From Actinernus sp. WN-2022 (taxonomy: Eukaryota; Cnidaria; Anthozoa; Actiniaria; Actinernidae), in NCBI GenBank assembly GCA_030867875.1, contig JAOWCC010001634.1, positions 97,133,321-97,197,320 on the forward strand: DNA of 64,000 bases, read 5' to 3'. Of this stretch, positions 23,327-34,115 are shown one piece after another. Below the pieces are notes generated by a model. That model was not told where the DNA came from, made no database searches, and saw nothing but the letters and a program-made list of their open reading frames with translations. The position numbers were made by a program, and so were the translations under genes. Numbering within the stretch: position 1 is the stretch's first letter; each line of letters begins with the position of its first letter.

Positions 23327-23623
23327 AAAGTGGTGAATCTTTATTGTTCAAATAAAATAACAATTCATGTGCTCTCATTGGACAAAGATGACCAGACACG
23401 TGACTAGGCAATATGAGAGCATAGTGGAAAGTGCCCAGCTAGCACTATTGCAAAAAAAACCAGAGTAACAACAATAATAACAACAATAGAGTTTTTGTTG
23501 TGGGGCTATAGTGTGATATTCATTTATCTGACATTAGTTGTTAGAAATGAATTGTGCTCTATCAGCAATGCTGCAATCTAATTGGCTAAGCTACTCACTA
23601 TTAATAACACTTGTGTGGTATAT

Positions 23624-23783
23624 CAGGGCCGGCGGAAGCATTTTGGAAGTGGGGCGGCCGAGCGCCGAAGGCGCGAGAAATTTTACATATTTTTAAAATG
23701 ATTACGTCAGCTAAAATTTCAAACTTGGCCGAAAAAGTGGGGCGGCCGCGGCCGCCCCAGACGCCCCTGTTCCGCCGGCCTTG
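23624..23783. mobile_element. hAT-type MITE, 160 bp, 5-bp duplication TATAT
   Basis: The left end CAGGGCCGGCGGAA and the right end TTCCGCCGGCCTTG are inverted repeats with one mismatch, and GGGGCGGCCG is repeated inside both ends. TATAT flanks both sides (23,619-23,623 and 23,784-23,788). The CAGGGCCG start resembles the full-length hAT element at 34,542, which also shows a 5-bp duplication. Likely a deletion derivative of a related family. Confidence 0.8.
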
Positions 23784-23799
23784 TATATACAAGTACTAA

Positions 23800-25820
23800 A
23801 AACATTATTCAACACAGATCTAGTGACAATTGGTGGATATTTACCTCCCTGTGAAGTGACATGGCAAGTTACGGTGTCACAACTTCAACATGGGCCACCA
23901 CATTGTCAAATTGGATTGGCTTGGAAGCTACTGATGTCCGGGCCTTAAAAGTTTATTGGCTTGGGGACTACCAAAGTCTGGATCATTTGTTATAAACTTG
24001 TTCCGTGACTGGCTGGTTAGTCCTGTTAGAAGTAGTCACACTGTAAATATCCACTACTAGTCACAGACACTGTAAGGGATATTTATTTAATTATTTATTC
24101 TTAGACCTAAATCTGCTGCAATATTAAGTAATCAAATAAATCAATTCTGGGCTTTCTCGTAAAGCAATAGTTGGAGCCAGATGTCTTGGATGTTGTTGTG
24201 GCAGAGGCACTACCCTTTTGGCTACTTGTCATAAGCTCTTGCTTTAAAATTATGTGCTGTAATATAAGGGATGAAGTCGAAAGACTTCTCTGTCATCACA
24301 GGTTCTGGATGCCATCTCTTAGTGTGTTTGGAATACTACTGCTTCCAAATTGGCTGACCTTCTTTGGTGGGGCCTTATGGATGCAAACATGCATATTATG
24401 GTACACAGCTGCAAGTTGTATATACCTATACAGTGAAGGCTGTATAGCTGAGAAGAGCAAATATTATGGAATTTAGTCCAATAACAATAATAGAAAAAAT
24501 AGATTTGCTTCTAGCCTCCCCACTGTGATCTCTGGGGTGTCACACTTTCCCACCCCATAAACACCTGATTGTCAGATTAATGTTATCTACCAAAAACAGA
24601 AACTGTCATCATAATCAAAACTGTTGTAATAAAATATTGAAGAAATAGATCCGAAGCAGGGTTCTTCTCTGTACTTCTATAGTAAGAATGCTTTTTCAAA
24701 TGTCGAAGTGCATTACAACTCAACAGGTATGCTAACAAGACAGTGATCTATTTCTTTTATAAAATAAGTTTGGTGATTTGCTGCATGGCTTCGTGCTATG
24801 TCGAGTTATAATGCATGCCTGCTTTTCAGCATGCACAAAGTGTCATTATTTTATAATGCTACATTTGTACTTGTCTTACTTGAAAGAATTCCTCTATGGT
24901 GCATACTTGAGCATCATGCTATTGAAATTCTCGAGGAAGCTTGTGTGCCTGCAAATATAATAAAATATTAGTTGAAAATGAAAAGAAGTACACTGAATAC
25001 AGTATAATCCTGCTAATTATTCTTTTAAATATTATTAGCCATAATTGTCTTCACAGAAGAATAAATAGGTTTTGCAAAAAATTATATAATAATGTTTTGA
25101 TTGTTTTTGAGGAATAATTCTCAAATTGTGATTCAAATTGTCACCACAGAGCTATTTAGGCTTATGATTTGAGAAATAGGATTTTAGTGTAAAACCCTGA
25201 TCCTTGGGCCTAGCTATGTACAAGGTTACTCTTGTAATTTGAGAATGCATTCAAGAAAAAATGAAATTCCCTACCCTTTAGAAGACTTAACCCATCCAAA
25301 CTTGAAGCTAAATACTGAAGAACTTCAAGAATGCTAAAGGTAAATTGTATAGCCTATGTGTATATCAGACCAATACGACTGTGAAACCTGCATGCAACTG
25401 TACTCACTCATGAAATTACATAACGATAGTATGACATGTATAAAGTTGTTGAGGTAGAATTTGCTCGTGCTAATCACCTCCAGATCCTGTTGTGCTGATT
25501 GGACATGAACTGAAGACGAGACCAATACGTAAACAAGAGCCCATCTGGGCTTTCACTCGGGCCACATGAGATTGAAGATGAAATACACTTTCATTTGAAA
25601 TCCTCTTAGTAATAACCAAAGGGAATAATTATTAGCTGAATTTAGCAGTCTTTAGGGGTGGCCGGTAGCGCGGTGACTTTCATTATCTGCTCCCCTAGTA
25701 TATATGTAATTTAATAGTTTTGTTTTTCTCGTATGTTGACCTTTTAATTTAAACACTACTTATTCGTTTAACACACTGCATTTGAGCGGGCATATATTCA
25801 TTGTTTTGAACCCGAGAATT
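23800..25820. other. Stretch without recognisable gene
   Basis: The 101-residue frame at 24,171-24,476 is hydrophobic and cysteine-rich but has no recognisable motif. The other frames are shorter. I see no tandem or inverted repeat here. Confidence 0.4.
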
Positions 25821-25827
25821 AACCGTA

Positions 25828-26605
25828 CTACCGTACTTCATGGTCCCTTTCTTTAGTAGTGGATTGTCGGTCAGGTGATTGTGAACTCTCGTCATTTAGC
25901 ACAGAAAATGTATTCTGATGAATAGGGATCGGGTTGTCATGTAAGAAAGATGGCTCTTGAACAAACTGATAAGCTTCAGTAGGTTGGGTAGTCTCGGAAC
26001 ACTGGAGACCTTGGTCTTTCATTGTCTTCTTTTTTGTATTCTTGATATTTTTTTTAAAGTTTGAAAGTCGGATCTCAGCTTTATTATATCCGCTTTCAAC
26101 TCGCCATTTTCAACTTCTAGGTCAATAATATATTCGTGATGACAGCATCTTGATTTCAGTCTTGTATATATTATCTTGCTGCACTAATTTGTCTTCCAAA
26201 TGACTGAGTTTGGTTTCTTGATTCGTGTTTTGATGTGACGAGAGTAAGAATTCATTACGCATATCAGTTAGGTCAGCCTCCATGTTACAAATCAAGGTCG
26301 TTAAAGCAGCGAGAGAGTTCTTATTGCGGGCTAACAATCCTCGTGAAGAATCTGAAGAATTCCGTCTCTTCCGGTTTGAATTTGACTCATGTGTATGTTG
26401 CTTTTGGAGTTCGAAGGATATGTTGATCCAAAATTACAGGCTCTTGGGGATTTTCATTGACTTGTGAACTTGCAGGCTCTGTAATTTGTTTTGTTTTCTT
26501 AGTATAACATGAAGTGTTGAACATGTTCATTTTCTCAAGCATGTCGCGCGTGACCTCTGTTTCTTCATTCATTAAGTTCTCTACTTTCATCTGTAATCTG
26601 GGAAA
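25828..26605 (-). pseudogene. Coiled-coil ORF fragment, possibly retroelement ORF1
   Basis: Three successive minus-strand frames give one plausible decayed protein: LQMKVENLMNEETEV (from 26,605), then LARNKNSLAALTTLICNME with heptad-like LSHLEDKLVQQDNIYKTEI (26,337-26,122), then NPIPIHQNTFSVLNDE (26,022-25,828). A coiled coil followed by a Pro/Ser-rich linker resembles ORF1 proteins of invertebrate retroelements, but no RNA-binding domain is visible. It has at least two frame changes, and the N-terminal side is cut by the MITE at 26,606-26,984. It could instead be a host gene remnant. Confidence 0.4.
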
Positions 26606-26984
26606 CCAGGAGCCCATTACCAGGAGCGTCCATCTTCCCCACTGTGTCTGTACCCCAGCACAGAGGTGGTAGATGAGGCTATTTTTAGCATTGCGTTTCG
26701 CGCGAAAAAGAACAAAGGTAGGCTATTCTTAGCCAATCAGATACCTAACGTCACTTCTTATTTATATCATTCTTCTCACTTTCAACGCGGTTTTCACTCA
26801 ATCCCCAGAGATTCAAATGTTGGTGCCCCAACAAAAGAAGCTAACGAGGAATCTATTGTTTAAGGGCACCAACATGGCGGCAACCTCTTTTCGCGGCAAT
26901 TTCGAATCTAAAAATAGCCTCATCTACTCCTGTGCTGGGGACCCAACCCATAACAGAGGAACGCTCCTGGTAATGGGCTCCTGG
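26606..26984. mobile_element. MITE, 379 bp, 5-bp duplication GGAAA
   Basis: CCAGGAGCCCATTACCAGGA at 26,606 is matched by its reverse complement ending at 26,984. A second inner pair (CAGCACAG...GATGAGGCTATTTTTAG with CTAAAAATAGCCTCATC) continues the symmetry. GGAAA flanks both ends. It interrupts the coiled-coil ORF remnant to its left. Confidence 0.85.
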
Positions 26985-27031
26985 GGAAACTCAATCTTTG
27001 CCCATGCCTTGGCACATAACTAACATAACAT

Positions 27032-27688
27032 AGCATGTTAAGGCATGGTTTATTCAGCAATTCTGTTATACACTCTAAATTCGCTAACTTTGTCATTTTT
27101 CAATGAAATACCATAGAAATGTATCAACATTTTAAGTTAGGTATTCTCGTGTTTTGGTGGTCACGTGATCTTAAGGCTGATAAAACAAAGAATTCAAAAT
27201 GGGCCGATCACAGTGCATTTTTAATGTGACGATTCCTGGCTTATCTGATTACACTTCTGGTTGTCCGTAAATATCTGTCTGGAATGGTTGACATTTTCCC
27301 ATTGTAGGTGAGAAAATTGGGGAAAACTGGCATGGTTCCAAGAACAGGTCACGTGACCTGTTTTCTCTATTTTCGCCTTAACAATCTATCAGGGTCAACC
27401 ATTCCAAGCAGATATTTAGAAACAACCAGAAGTGTAATCACATAAGCAAGAAACCGTTACTTTAAAAATGCAGTGTAACCGGCCCATTTTGAGATTAAAT
27501 TTCCAGATTTTGTAATCACGTGGCTGGTCATGTGATAGACATTTTACAACAAAATCTGTTGAAACGACTCAGAACGCTGAGCTTAGTGATATCCACTATC
27601 TTTGTAGAATTCGGGCAAACATAAGCCACTCTATTCAATAAAATAGCTTTAGCCTCGATTTCATGCTCAAACCATGCCTTAACATGCT
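27032..27688. mobile_element. MITE, 657 bp (AGCATGTTAAGGC family)
   Basis: AGCATGTTAAGGCATGGTTT at 27,032 is the exact reverse complement of 27,669-27,688. The interior is itself largely symmetric (AAATATCTGTCTGGAATGG near 27,270 with CCATTCCAAGCAGATATTT near 27,400), giving a long hairpin. The ends belong to the same family as 5,938-6,837 and 57,912-58,572. Confidence 0.85.
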
Positions 27689-27786
27689 TGAGTTATAAGT
27701 AAAATCCTTCGACAGCTTGTACCGTTTCCGCTAGGTCAATATCCTCGCTGGAACGAAATAACTTGATCTCAATACTCTCTGATCCA

Positions 27787-28180
27787 ACTTACGCAGTTAC
27801 GGTAAATTTAAATCTCTGACAGTTTTTAAGAGACTCATAATATTGGTCTTGAAGTGCCTTCACCCAAGATAAGATGTTCTCCTCGAATGTTTTAAATGCA
27901 GCACAGCGAGCCGATGGCTTATAGATTCCAATATCTATTTCTTCGAATTTTAGCTTTCCGGATCCTGGCTTCAGGTCGTCGTACGTGTCGTATATAAAAT
28001 CACTGGCCATCTGGGTAAAAAACGCGGTCTTTCGGCTCCGACAATAGCGCCAGTTGAAATATCCTGAGCCTGTTGGAAGGCTTTCGCACGAGTGAAGTTA
28101 AATAAAACATTAAACTGGCTTACGTTTGAGAGATGAGACTCCCAAGTTAGAGAGCAAGTTGCTCGCGGGTCCTCCGCCAT
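27787..28180 (-). pseudogene. Candidate first coding exon with a frameshift
   Basis: From ATG at 28,180 the minus strand reads MAEDPRATCSLTWESHLSNV... to about 28,032. The protein-like frame then continues one base out of register (FFTQMASDFIYDTYDDLKPG...) to CQRFKFTVTA. It ends at a consensus donor (GC|GTAAGT, about 27,787). Composition and the donor argue for a real exon of about 130 codons with a single missing base near the AAAGACC at 28,030. I do not recognise the protein. It could be an intact gene with an assembly error, or a pseudogene. A second exon would lie below 27,780 but is not recognisable. Confidence 0.5.
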
Positions 28181-28496
28181 CTTACCCTGGTACCTAGAAA
28201 ACTAGAACCTCTGGCAACCATGGTACCGCCATCTTGCGGTGTATTATGTAAATAAATTAACCTGGCGATTGTTGCGTGACCAGCACAGTGCAATCTGATT
28301 GGTGTGAATTTGACCTTTAACGCATGCGCAGAAAGCTTGCTACACGGAATAAAAAAAATAATGACAGGCAGCCCGAGTAAAAAGGTAAGAACATATTTAC
28401 GTGAGTAGAGCAGAGTGTGCCGAGAACAGACTACAAACTCAAGTACAGAGGGCAAATAATTTCAAGTATTACTTACTGCAGTAAAACTTGAGCGAG

Positions 28497-28683
28497 GTGA
28501 AGCGTGACTCAAGAATTCCATAAAACACCGTTCTAGCGACCTGAAACACACATAGGACGACAAAACAACTTATTTACCTTGTATTACAGAAGATCTGTAA
28601 CTAAATGTATGTTATTATTCTGAGTTATCGGAAGAACTCCCATACAAACCTTGTTATACAGTCAGAACTTGGGCGGCCTGTGA
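28497..28683 (+). repeat. ~190-bp dispersed repeat, copy 2
   Basis: Same-orientation copy of 21,336-21,533 (see there). It begins at GTGACTCAAGAATTCC and ends at GGGCGGCCTGTGA. High similarity over the full shared length suggests recent spread. Confidence 0.9.
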
Positions 28684-28870
28684 CAAGAGTATAGAATTGA
28701 ATTATTTTTGCGAAATAACTGAATGTAAAGTTAACTGATTGACTTATACGTCTTTTGAGAGTATTTTTCCCCAAAAAATCGCTATGATTACAAGGATGGA
28801 AGAAGATTACTGAACCATACGGTCTAACTCCAATAACTCGCTAAAATTCGAGGTTTCGTATGATCTCGTA

Positions 28871-29198
28871 GAGGGTCCTGAAGGGGGGTCCTAAATCCCA
28901 GTTCCCAGCCCAATTTTGATCCAAATCCCAGTCATCAAAGTGGGCTAATTCGAGTATTTGTGTCATCAAAGTGGGCTAATTCGAGTATTTGTGTCATCAA
29001 AGTGGGCTAATTCGAGTATTTGTGTGAAATTATAGAGTCAGAGACTAGCAAGTCTCACAAAGAAGAGAATCCCATTCCCATTTTCCAAAGTGTTTGTCCC
29101 ATTCCCAGTGGTAAAATCCCAGTCCCAGTGCACGAATCCCATTTTCCCAGCCCAAAAAGAGGCAAATCCCAGCTCCCATTTTACCCTTCAGGACCCTC
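28871..29198. mobile_element. MITE with AATCCCAG-type internal repeats
   Basis: GAGGGTCCTGAAGGGG at 28,871 pairs with ACCCTTCAGGACCCTC ending at 29,198. The interior holds many variants of AATCCCAGTCCC and a 31-bp unit (GTCATCAAAGTGGGCTAATT...) repeated three times at 28,931, 28,962 and 28,993. The 90-residue frame at 29,020 reads through this repeat and is not a gene. Confidence 0.75.
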
Positions 29199-29786
29199 CT
29201 CGTACCCAGATCCAGTCTCGTACCCAGAGCTTTTCTCCACAGAGAGAGCTCTGGTAATTAACAGCCATTTTTGGTCCTTGCTGATTGGCTGAAATGATAA
29301 CGCATGCGTAAGAATCAATCGAAATACTTGATCGTGATTGGATAATTGTTACTTGTCATTAAATAATAAAGTAGGGCATGCTGGCCGAAGTACAGAGGCT
29401 CATCGAAAATTGTGAAGCCACGCATGTGAAGAAAAGAGAAATATCAACGTAGAACTCTGTTCTGAATAAGTTCAAGCTATTTCTGTGGTTGCACAGGAGC
29501 GTAAGGACTACTGTCTTTGTGTTTTTCCTACCGCTACGGGATAGAAAAACCACTTGTTTACCAGCTTCTGGCGTCTGCAAATATTGTCTTCGAGTTCGAC
29601 TGCAGTGCAGCTTTTATACCCAATAATTATTTGAACAGTCGTTTATATCCCCTTTGTCTTTGGATGTTATACAACGGAGGACCAGATATATAAGTGAACT
29701 CCTGATTACCATGCCGTGATGATCAATCAGCAATCAAAGGCAATGAGGAATTTTATCGACGAGGCCAATTCTTGGACGGTCATTAT

Positions 29787-30654
29787 GTAGAGGTTATTGA
29801 CCAAGCGTGAGGTCAAGATGGGGGGATATTGGTCGAGTTCATTTTTTGCGTTTTTATGGACTGAGACGGAGTCGAGGTCCATAAAAACACAAAAAATGAA
29901 CGAGGCCAATATCCCCCCCATCTTGACCGAACAAGCTTGGTCAATAAGGTTTTTATTATATGGCACAAATGAATAAAATCACACTTTGACACACGCGCCA
30001 GGAACCCATTGCGTGGTAAACTGAAGAGCGAATAGAAATCAATCTAAAATTAGACTGAGTCTCGACGACTTTTCACTTGAAGTTCAACCTTGTGGCGTTC
30101 AAAACAGTTTGTTTTCCGACGTAAAAAAATGCGTTTTTATGGATGAAAACTGACCTGTACTTTACTTCAGATGTACTGAGTTTCAATGACAACTTCATCA
30201 GGAAGGCCGAATGCATTAACTAGAAACAAAAATGTGCATATTTGTGTAAGATTTGAAAGTTGAAAACCGGCGTTGAAATCACTCGAGTGGCGATAACTCA
30301 GATAAGCACACTGCAAAACTTGACGGAAAACAAACTGTTTTGAACGCCACAAGGTTGAACTTCAAGTGAAAAGTCGTCGAGACTCAGTCTAATTTTAGAT
30401 TGATTTCTATTCGCTCTTCAGTTTACCACGCAATGGGTTCCTGGCGCGTGTGTCAAAGTGTGATTTTATTCATTTGTGCCATATAATAAAAACCTTATTG
30501 ACCAAGCTTGTTCGGTCAAGATGGGGGGATATTGGCCTCGTTCATTTTTTGCGTTTTTATGGACCTCGACTCCGTCTCGGTCCATAAAAACGCAAAAAAT
30601 GAACTCGACCAATATCCCCCCATCTTGACCTCACGCTTGGTCAATAACCTCTAC
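29787..30654. repeat. Very long inverted repeat, ~332-bp arms, 205-bp spacer
   Basis: The left arm 29,787-30,118 (GTAGAGGTTATTGACC...GTTTGTTTTCCG) is nearly identical to the reverse complement of 30,324-30,654. Only a few differences are visible, such as CTGAGACGGAGTC versus CCGAGACGGAGTC. The outer ~160 bp of each arm is itself a fold-back (GGTCAAGATGGGGGGATATT and its complement, with ACTCCGTCTC-type centre). The spacer contains no recognised gene. The very high arm identity means recent formation or ongoing gene conversion. Confidence 0.93.
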
Positions 30655-30659
30655 TTAGT

Positions 30660-32140
30660 GGTCTTAGCCTGAAATGCATGTACAACCGCCTCCTCAACTC
30701 GTTCCAAGGGTCCACTCGGCTGTATTTCAGCAGATTTCAGGCTAAGGCTTAATACTTTATTATTTAAATTTATACACAGCATTCATATTTAGATTAGATT
30801 TTGTTTTGTTTTTCTTGTTGAAACTGATTGGTACTGTACACTATTGGATGTGGGTATTCCTTAGTGTTAGAAAAAAAGGAAAGAAAAAGAAACAAACCTT
30901 TGAATTTCACACATTGTGTATTTCATAGTTCTGGTGGTGACTTCTTTTTATTTTCAACATGAATATTTTGCAGTGTCTTGCTGGATTTTTGTCTACCATT
31001 GAATCTGGGCCTTGAATCAATGGCTTAAAATTAGTTGCAGAATAACCCCCTCTACTCAAAATATCACTCTAGTATCACTCTAGTACTTAGGGGTCGTCAA
31101 CAAATTTTTTAAAAAATTACCGTCTGGGGAGGAAGGGTATTGGCCTGGGCATTAAGAAAATATTTTTTTGGAACTTTAGGAATAACTTTATTGCACAATT
31201 TTATGTGAAGTGGATGTTAAGGGGGGAGCAGGGCTTGCCATCCAAATGACAGTGAGATTTTTAAAATTTGTCTATGACCCTTAATAATACAAGATGAAAA
31301 GTTATTACCAGTACCAGCTGTCAAGCCTTATAACAAGAATAAGCATGCAGAGGGCATGCAGTGGTCATCCAGTATCTGAATATCATATATACATGTAGTA
31401 AGTTGCAAAAGTAATACATTATTATTATAAAACTTGTTAATAATGAATGCAAATGTCTACTGCATGTTTTTATTAGGAATGTGATGGTGAGAGTGAGAAG
31501 ATACCGGTAGATGGAATAATGCAAAAAATATTTACATGTACAAAAATTGTTATGCATAAAGGTTCAACCTTTATTGACTGGGATCATGCAAATTCTCCCA
31601 AAAAATATTGAGCACACTCAGTTTTTAAAAAAAAAATTTGCTTACAACCTAACCCCTAGAACATGGATGTTTTTGCCTCAGTATGTGTACACCATTATCT
31701 ACTACTACTCAGTTGACAGAGCTTGCAGCCTAAGAACGGTATAGAATATTATTTCAGTGGCAGAAAAATATTTCAGCTTGCCTGTTTGATGCCCATTTCA
31801 GACCACGTGACAGTTCTCTAGAGAATTGTACTTTGATTATAGAAATTGATACATTTCGTTTTGGGATACATAAAACAACAAAAACATTTTAGTCAAGAGA
31901 AAAGTCAAGCTGAATGGGTCTATTATAATTTTGAAAGCATATTAAAATTATAATAGAAACTTAAAACATATGGCTTTCAAGGACACAAGTTAAAACAAGT
32001 ATGTAAGCTTAATTATTGGTACTGATCATAAGTACAACGATTTTGTTTCAAGATTTTGGATAAGTCCAGAAATAAATGTTGTGCAAGGTCATGGTATCTT
32101 TATAAAGAAAGATAATGCAGGGCCAGAAGATTGAGCAAGT
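30660..32140. other. Stretch without recognisable gene
   Basis: AT-rich, with short frames only. A small inverted repeat (TATTATAATTTT...AAAATTATAATA) lies at 31,921-31,957. Confidence 0.4.
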
Positions 32141-32146
32141 GAAATT

Positions 32147-32383
32147 CTAACCTGTGACTGGCCCTTCTATTGGGAATATCAACCTAAAGGACCTGAAAGC
32201 ATCTTTCATTCCAGCGGTTTGACACCAGTTTGAAAGCTGTATTTGTAAATCGTAAGAATCAAACTTCTTCGCCATCAGCCATCTTTGCGCCAGGCAATCG
32301 TAATAAAATGTTTCGTTTTCCAGTCCTGAAAACGAGGTCATTCGAACTTGTCGCAAAGCACTATGGGAATTGTTAACTAACAT
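32147..32383 (-). CDS. Possible first exon of a host gene
   Basis: The minus-strand frame ends at a plausible donor (GTCACAG|GTTAGA at about 32,150). It includes an internal ATG starting MAKKFDSYDLQIQLSNWCQ at about 32,272. The segment after this methionine looks protein-like, but no family is recognised and no second exon was found. Low confidence. Confidence 0.25.
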   Translation of the reverse strand: MLVNNSHSALRQVRMTSFSGLENETFYYDCLAQRWLMAKKFDSYDLQIQLSNWCQTAGMKDAFRSFRLIFPIEGPVTG

Positions 32384-32581
32384 AACACGATAGCATAGTA
32401 TCTACTGGCTTCATAGAAGCAGCTAGTAGACAAAAATCTAGTGTCTATCCAAGTTAGTGAATTACCCTTTGTCATACAGGTAGATCAGGCTTGGCCTTTA
32501 GCCATCTGAATAATGTCAACAAGATGAGAACCAATGTTATCATCCATAGATCTAAGCCAATTTTGATTACTTTGACATACT

Positions 32582-32729
32582 ATTTCAAACACTCATTTCA
32601 GTGTTTGATCAGGGGTTCCAAATAGTCACAAGAAACAATTAATCCCAAGGGCCGTAGGCCTGATGGATTTATTGTTTCTGAGGTTTGGAATCCCTGATCA
32701 AACAATGATGCAAATGAGTGTTTGAAATC
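32582..32729. mobile_element. MITE, 148 bp
   Basis: ATTTCAAACACTCATTTCAG at 32,582 pairs with CAAATGAGTGTTTGAAAT ending at 32,729. The inner arms TGTTTGATCAGG/CCTGATCAAACA and TTCCAAA/TTTGGAA extend the hairpin. Confidence 0.85.
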
Positions 32730-33181
32730 ACTTTTCATATGTTGAATGACAATTTCTTGGGTCATTAGGAAGTATTGTTTACCAGTATTTTGTTGTTTAA
32801 CTGTTACTGATCCCAAGGATTAAGATTTCATAATTTCTCCTTTGTTAAACACAATTTTCTGCTGTGGCCACATCAGAAGACTTGGAACAATGTAGGCATT
32901 GTATGCGAGTGGTTTAAACACTTAATTATTTTCTATAACGGTAACGAAATTGTAATTTTATCTTCAAGGTGAAAGGAGCCTGGGGCCAAGTGTTTCCATG
33001 GCAACATCATAAGTTCCACAGTGATGTGTATTTTCTTTAGTACTACATATGTGCAAAGTTTCAATTGTTTTTACCCACTATTTGCAGAGATTTTATTCAT
33101 TTTGTGATTTGTCTCCAGGCTGTATTCATAAATCATTAGGAAGTATTGTTTGCCTTGTTGCATACAATATTATTGACAACT

Positions 33182-33297
33182 GAAGGGGTCCATGCAAGAA
33201 CAGCATAAGTGACTTCTAATAAAATTCCAAATTCTTCTTGATGTTCTTTGTTTTCTGAGAGAATTTAGAGCTTGATCAAAAGTCACTTATGCTGTTC
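33182..33297. mobile_element. Pre-existing MITE split by the virus-like element (left part)
   Basis: GAAGGGGTCCATGCAAGAAC...GTGACTT (33,182-33,215) is one inverted end. The other begins AAGTCACTTATGCTGTTC (33,280-33,297) and is cut exactly there. Its remaining bases (TTACATGGACCCCTTC) are found at 51,931-51,946 beyond the right end of the big element. The last five bases of the left part, TGTTC, are duplicated at 51,926-51,930. This is the footprint of the insertion and fixes its borders. Confidence 0.9.
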
Positions 33298-33513
33298 AGC
33301 AGCAGGGGGGCTGAGCATAATCCATGGTTGAAAATTTGTTGTATCCAACGATTTCCACGACGAAAACCAACGATATGACACAAGAAAAACAACATGTGAC
33401 ACAACGAAATCCAACACATCAACACTCAGACATCACCAGTACCACCCATCCCCCCTGCTGCTATTGCTATCATATTCGTTGTCCACATTATTGTATTTCG
33501 ATGCCCTATTAGA
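33298..33513. repeat. Left terminal inverted repeat of the virus-like element
   Basis: It matches the reverse complement of 51,680-51,925 with scattered mismatches, except that the unit TGACACAAGAAAAACAACATG is present once here and three times on the right. Weaker similarity continues to about 33,555. The outermost 13 bases (AGCAGCAGGGGGG) recur in inverse form at 33,450-33,462 inside the repeat. Confidence 0.9.
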
Positions 33514-33629
33514 GAAAGGATAACATACAGTATATCTATCCATGGTACTAACGTATATTCTTTACTTCACGATATTAACGTATGTTGTTATCTTAGTACG
33601 CATTAATACCACACAGATTAGACAAGAGT

Positions 33630-34095
33630 ATGCGATTGAAGAACCTCAACGTAGACGTCACAACTAAGATACCAATTAGACACATAACATATATAGGTAT
33701 ATTACACGATGACCGAGATAATAACTTGCGATTGGTTGATGCGAGGAAAGGACACGAAATGTATAAGGAAGATTTCGAAGACATCAGAGCACTGTGCTCA
33801 ACACAACTTTCAGATATCAAAAGGTAGCACCCCATTTGTCCCATGTTCGAAGTATGGTAGAGGATGTCGTACTAGTTACGGGCTTTGTACGAAGTGTGGG
33901 ATAATACCACGTCGTCACATACGAGAGAAGAAAGCATTAGATACGAAATGTACTAAGAATCGTTTTTCAAATGTGTTAACTGAATTGGAGGGTCAGCATC
34001 ACATACGAGAGAAGAAAGCATTTGATATTAAACGTACTAAGGATCGTTTTTCAAATGTGTTGGTGGAATTGGAGAACCTTAAGATAGTTCAGTAA
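33630..34095 (+). pseudogene. Small Cys-containing protein with internal duplication, frameshifted
   Basis: Two overlapping frames, 33,630-33,827 (MRLKNLNVDVTTKIPIRH...) and the frame ending at 34,095, look like two halves of one protein joined by a frameshift near 33,800-33,825. The second half has CSKYGRGC...LCTKCG, a possible small zinc-binding knot. It is followed by two tandem copies of a ~29-residue basic segment (HIREKKALDTKCTKNRFSNV and a variant), encoded by an 87-bp direct duplication. No family is recognised. A hairpin with a T-tract lies just downstream. Confidence 0.45.
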
Positions 34096-34115
34096 GATCG
34101 CAATAAAAGAAAGAC

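Noticed and set aside
23601..23799. Frames on both strands at 23.6-23.8 kb
   Set aside because: They are products of the symmetric hAT MITE at 23,624-23,783.
21336..28683. LTR retrotransposon with 190-bp LTRs
   Set aside because: There is no gag, protease, reverse transcriptase, integrase, primer-binding site or polypurine tract between the two copies.
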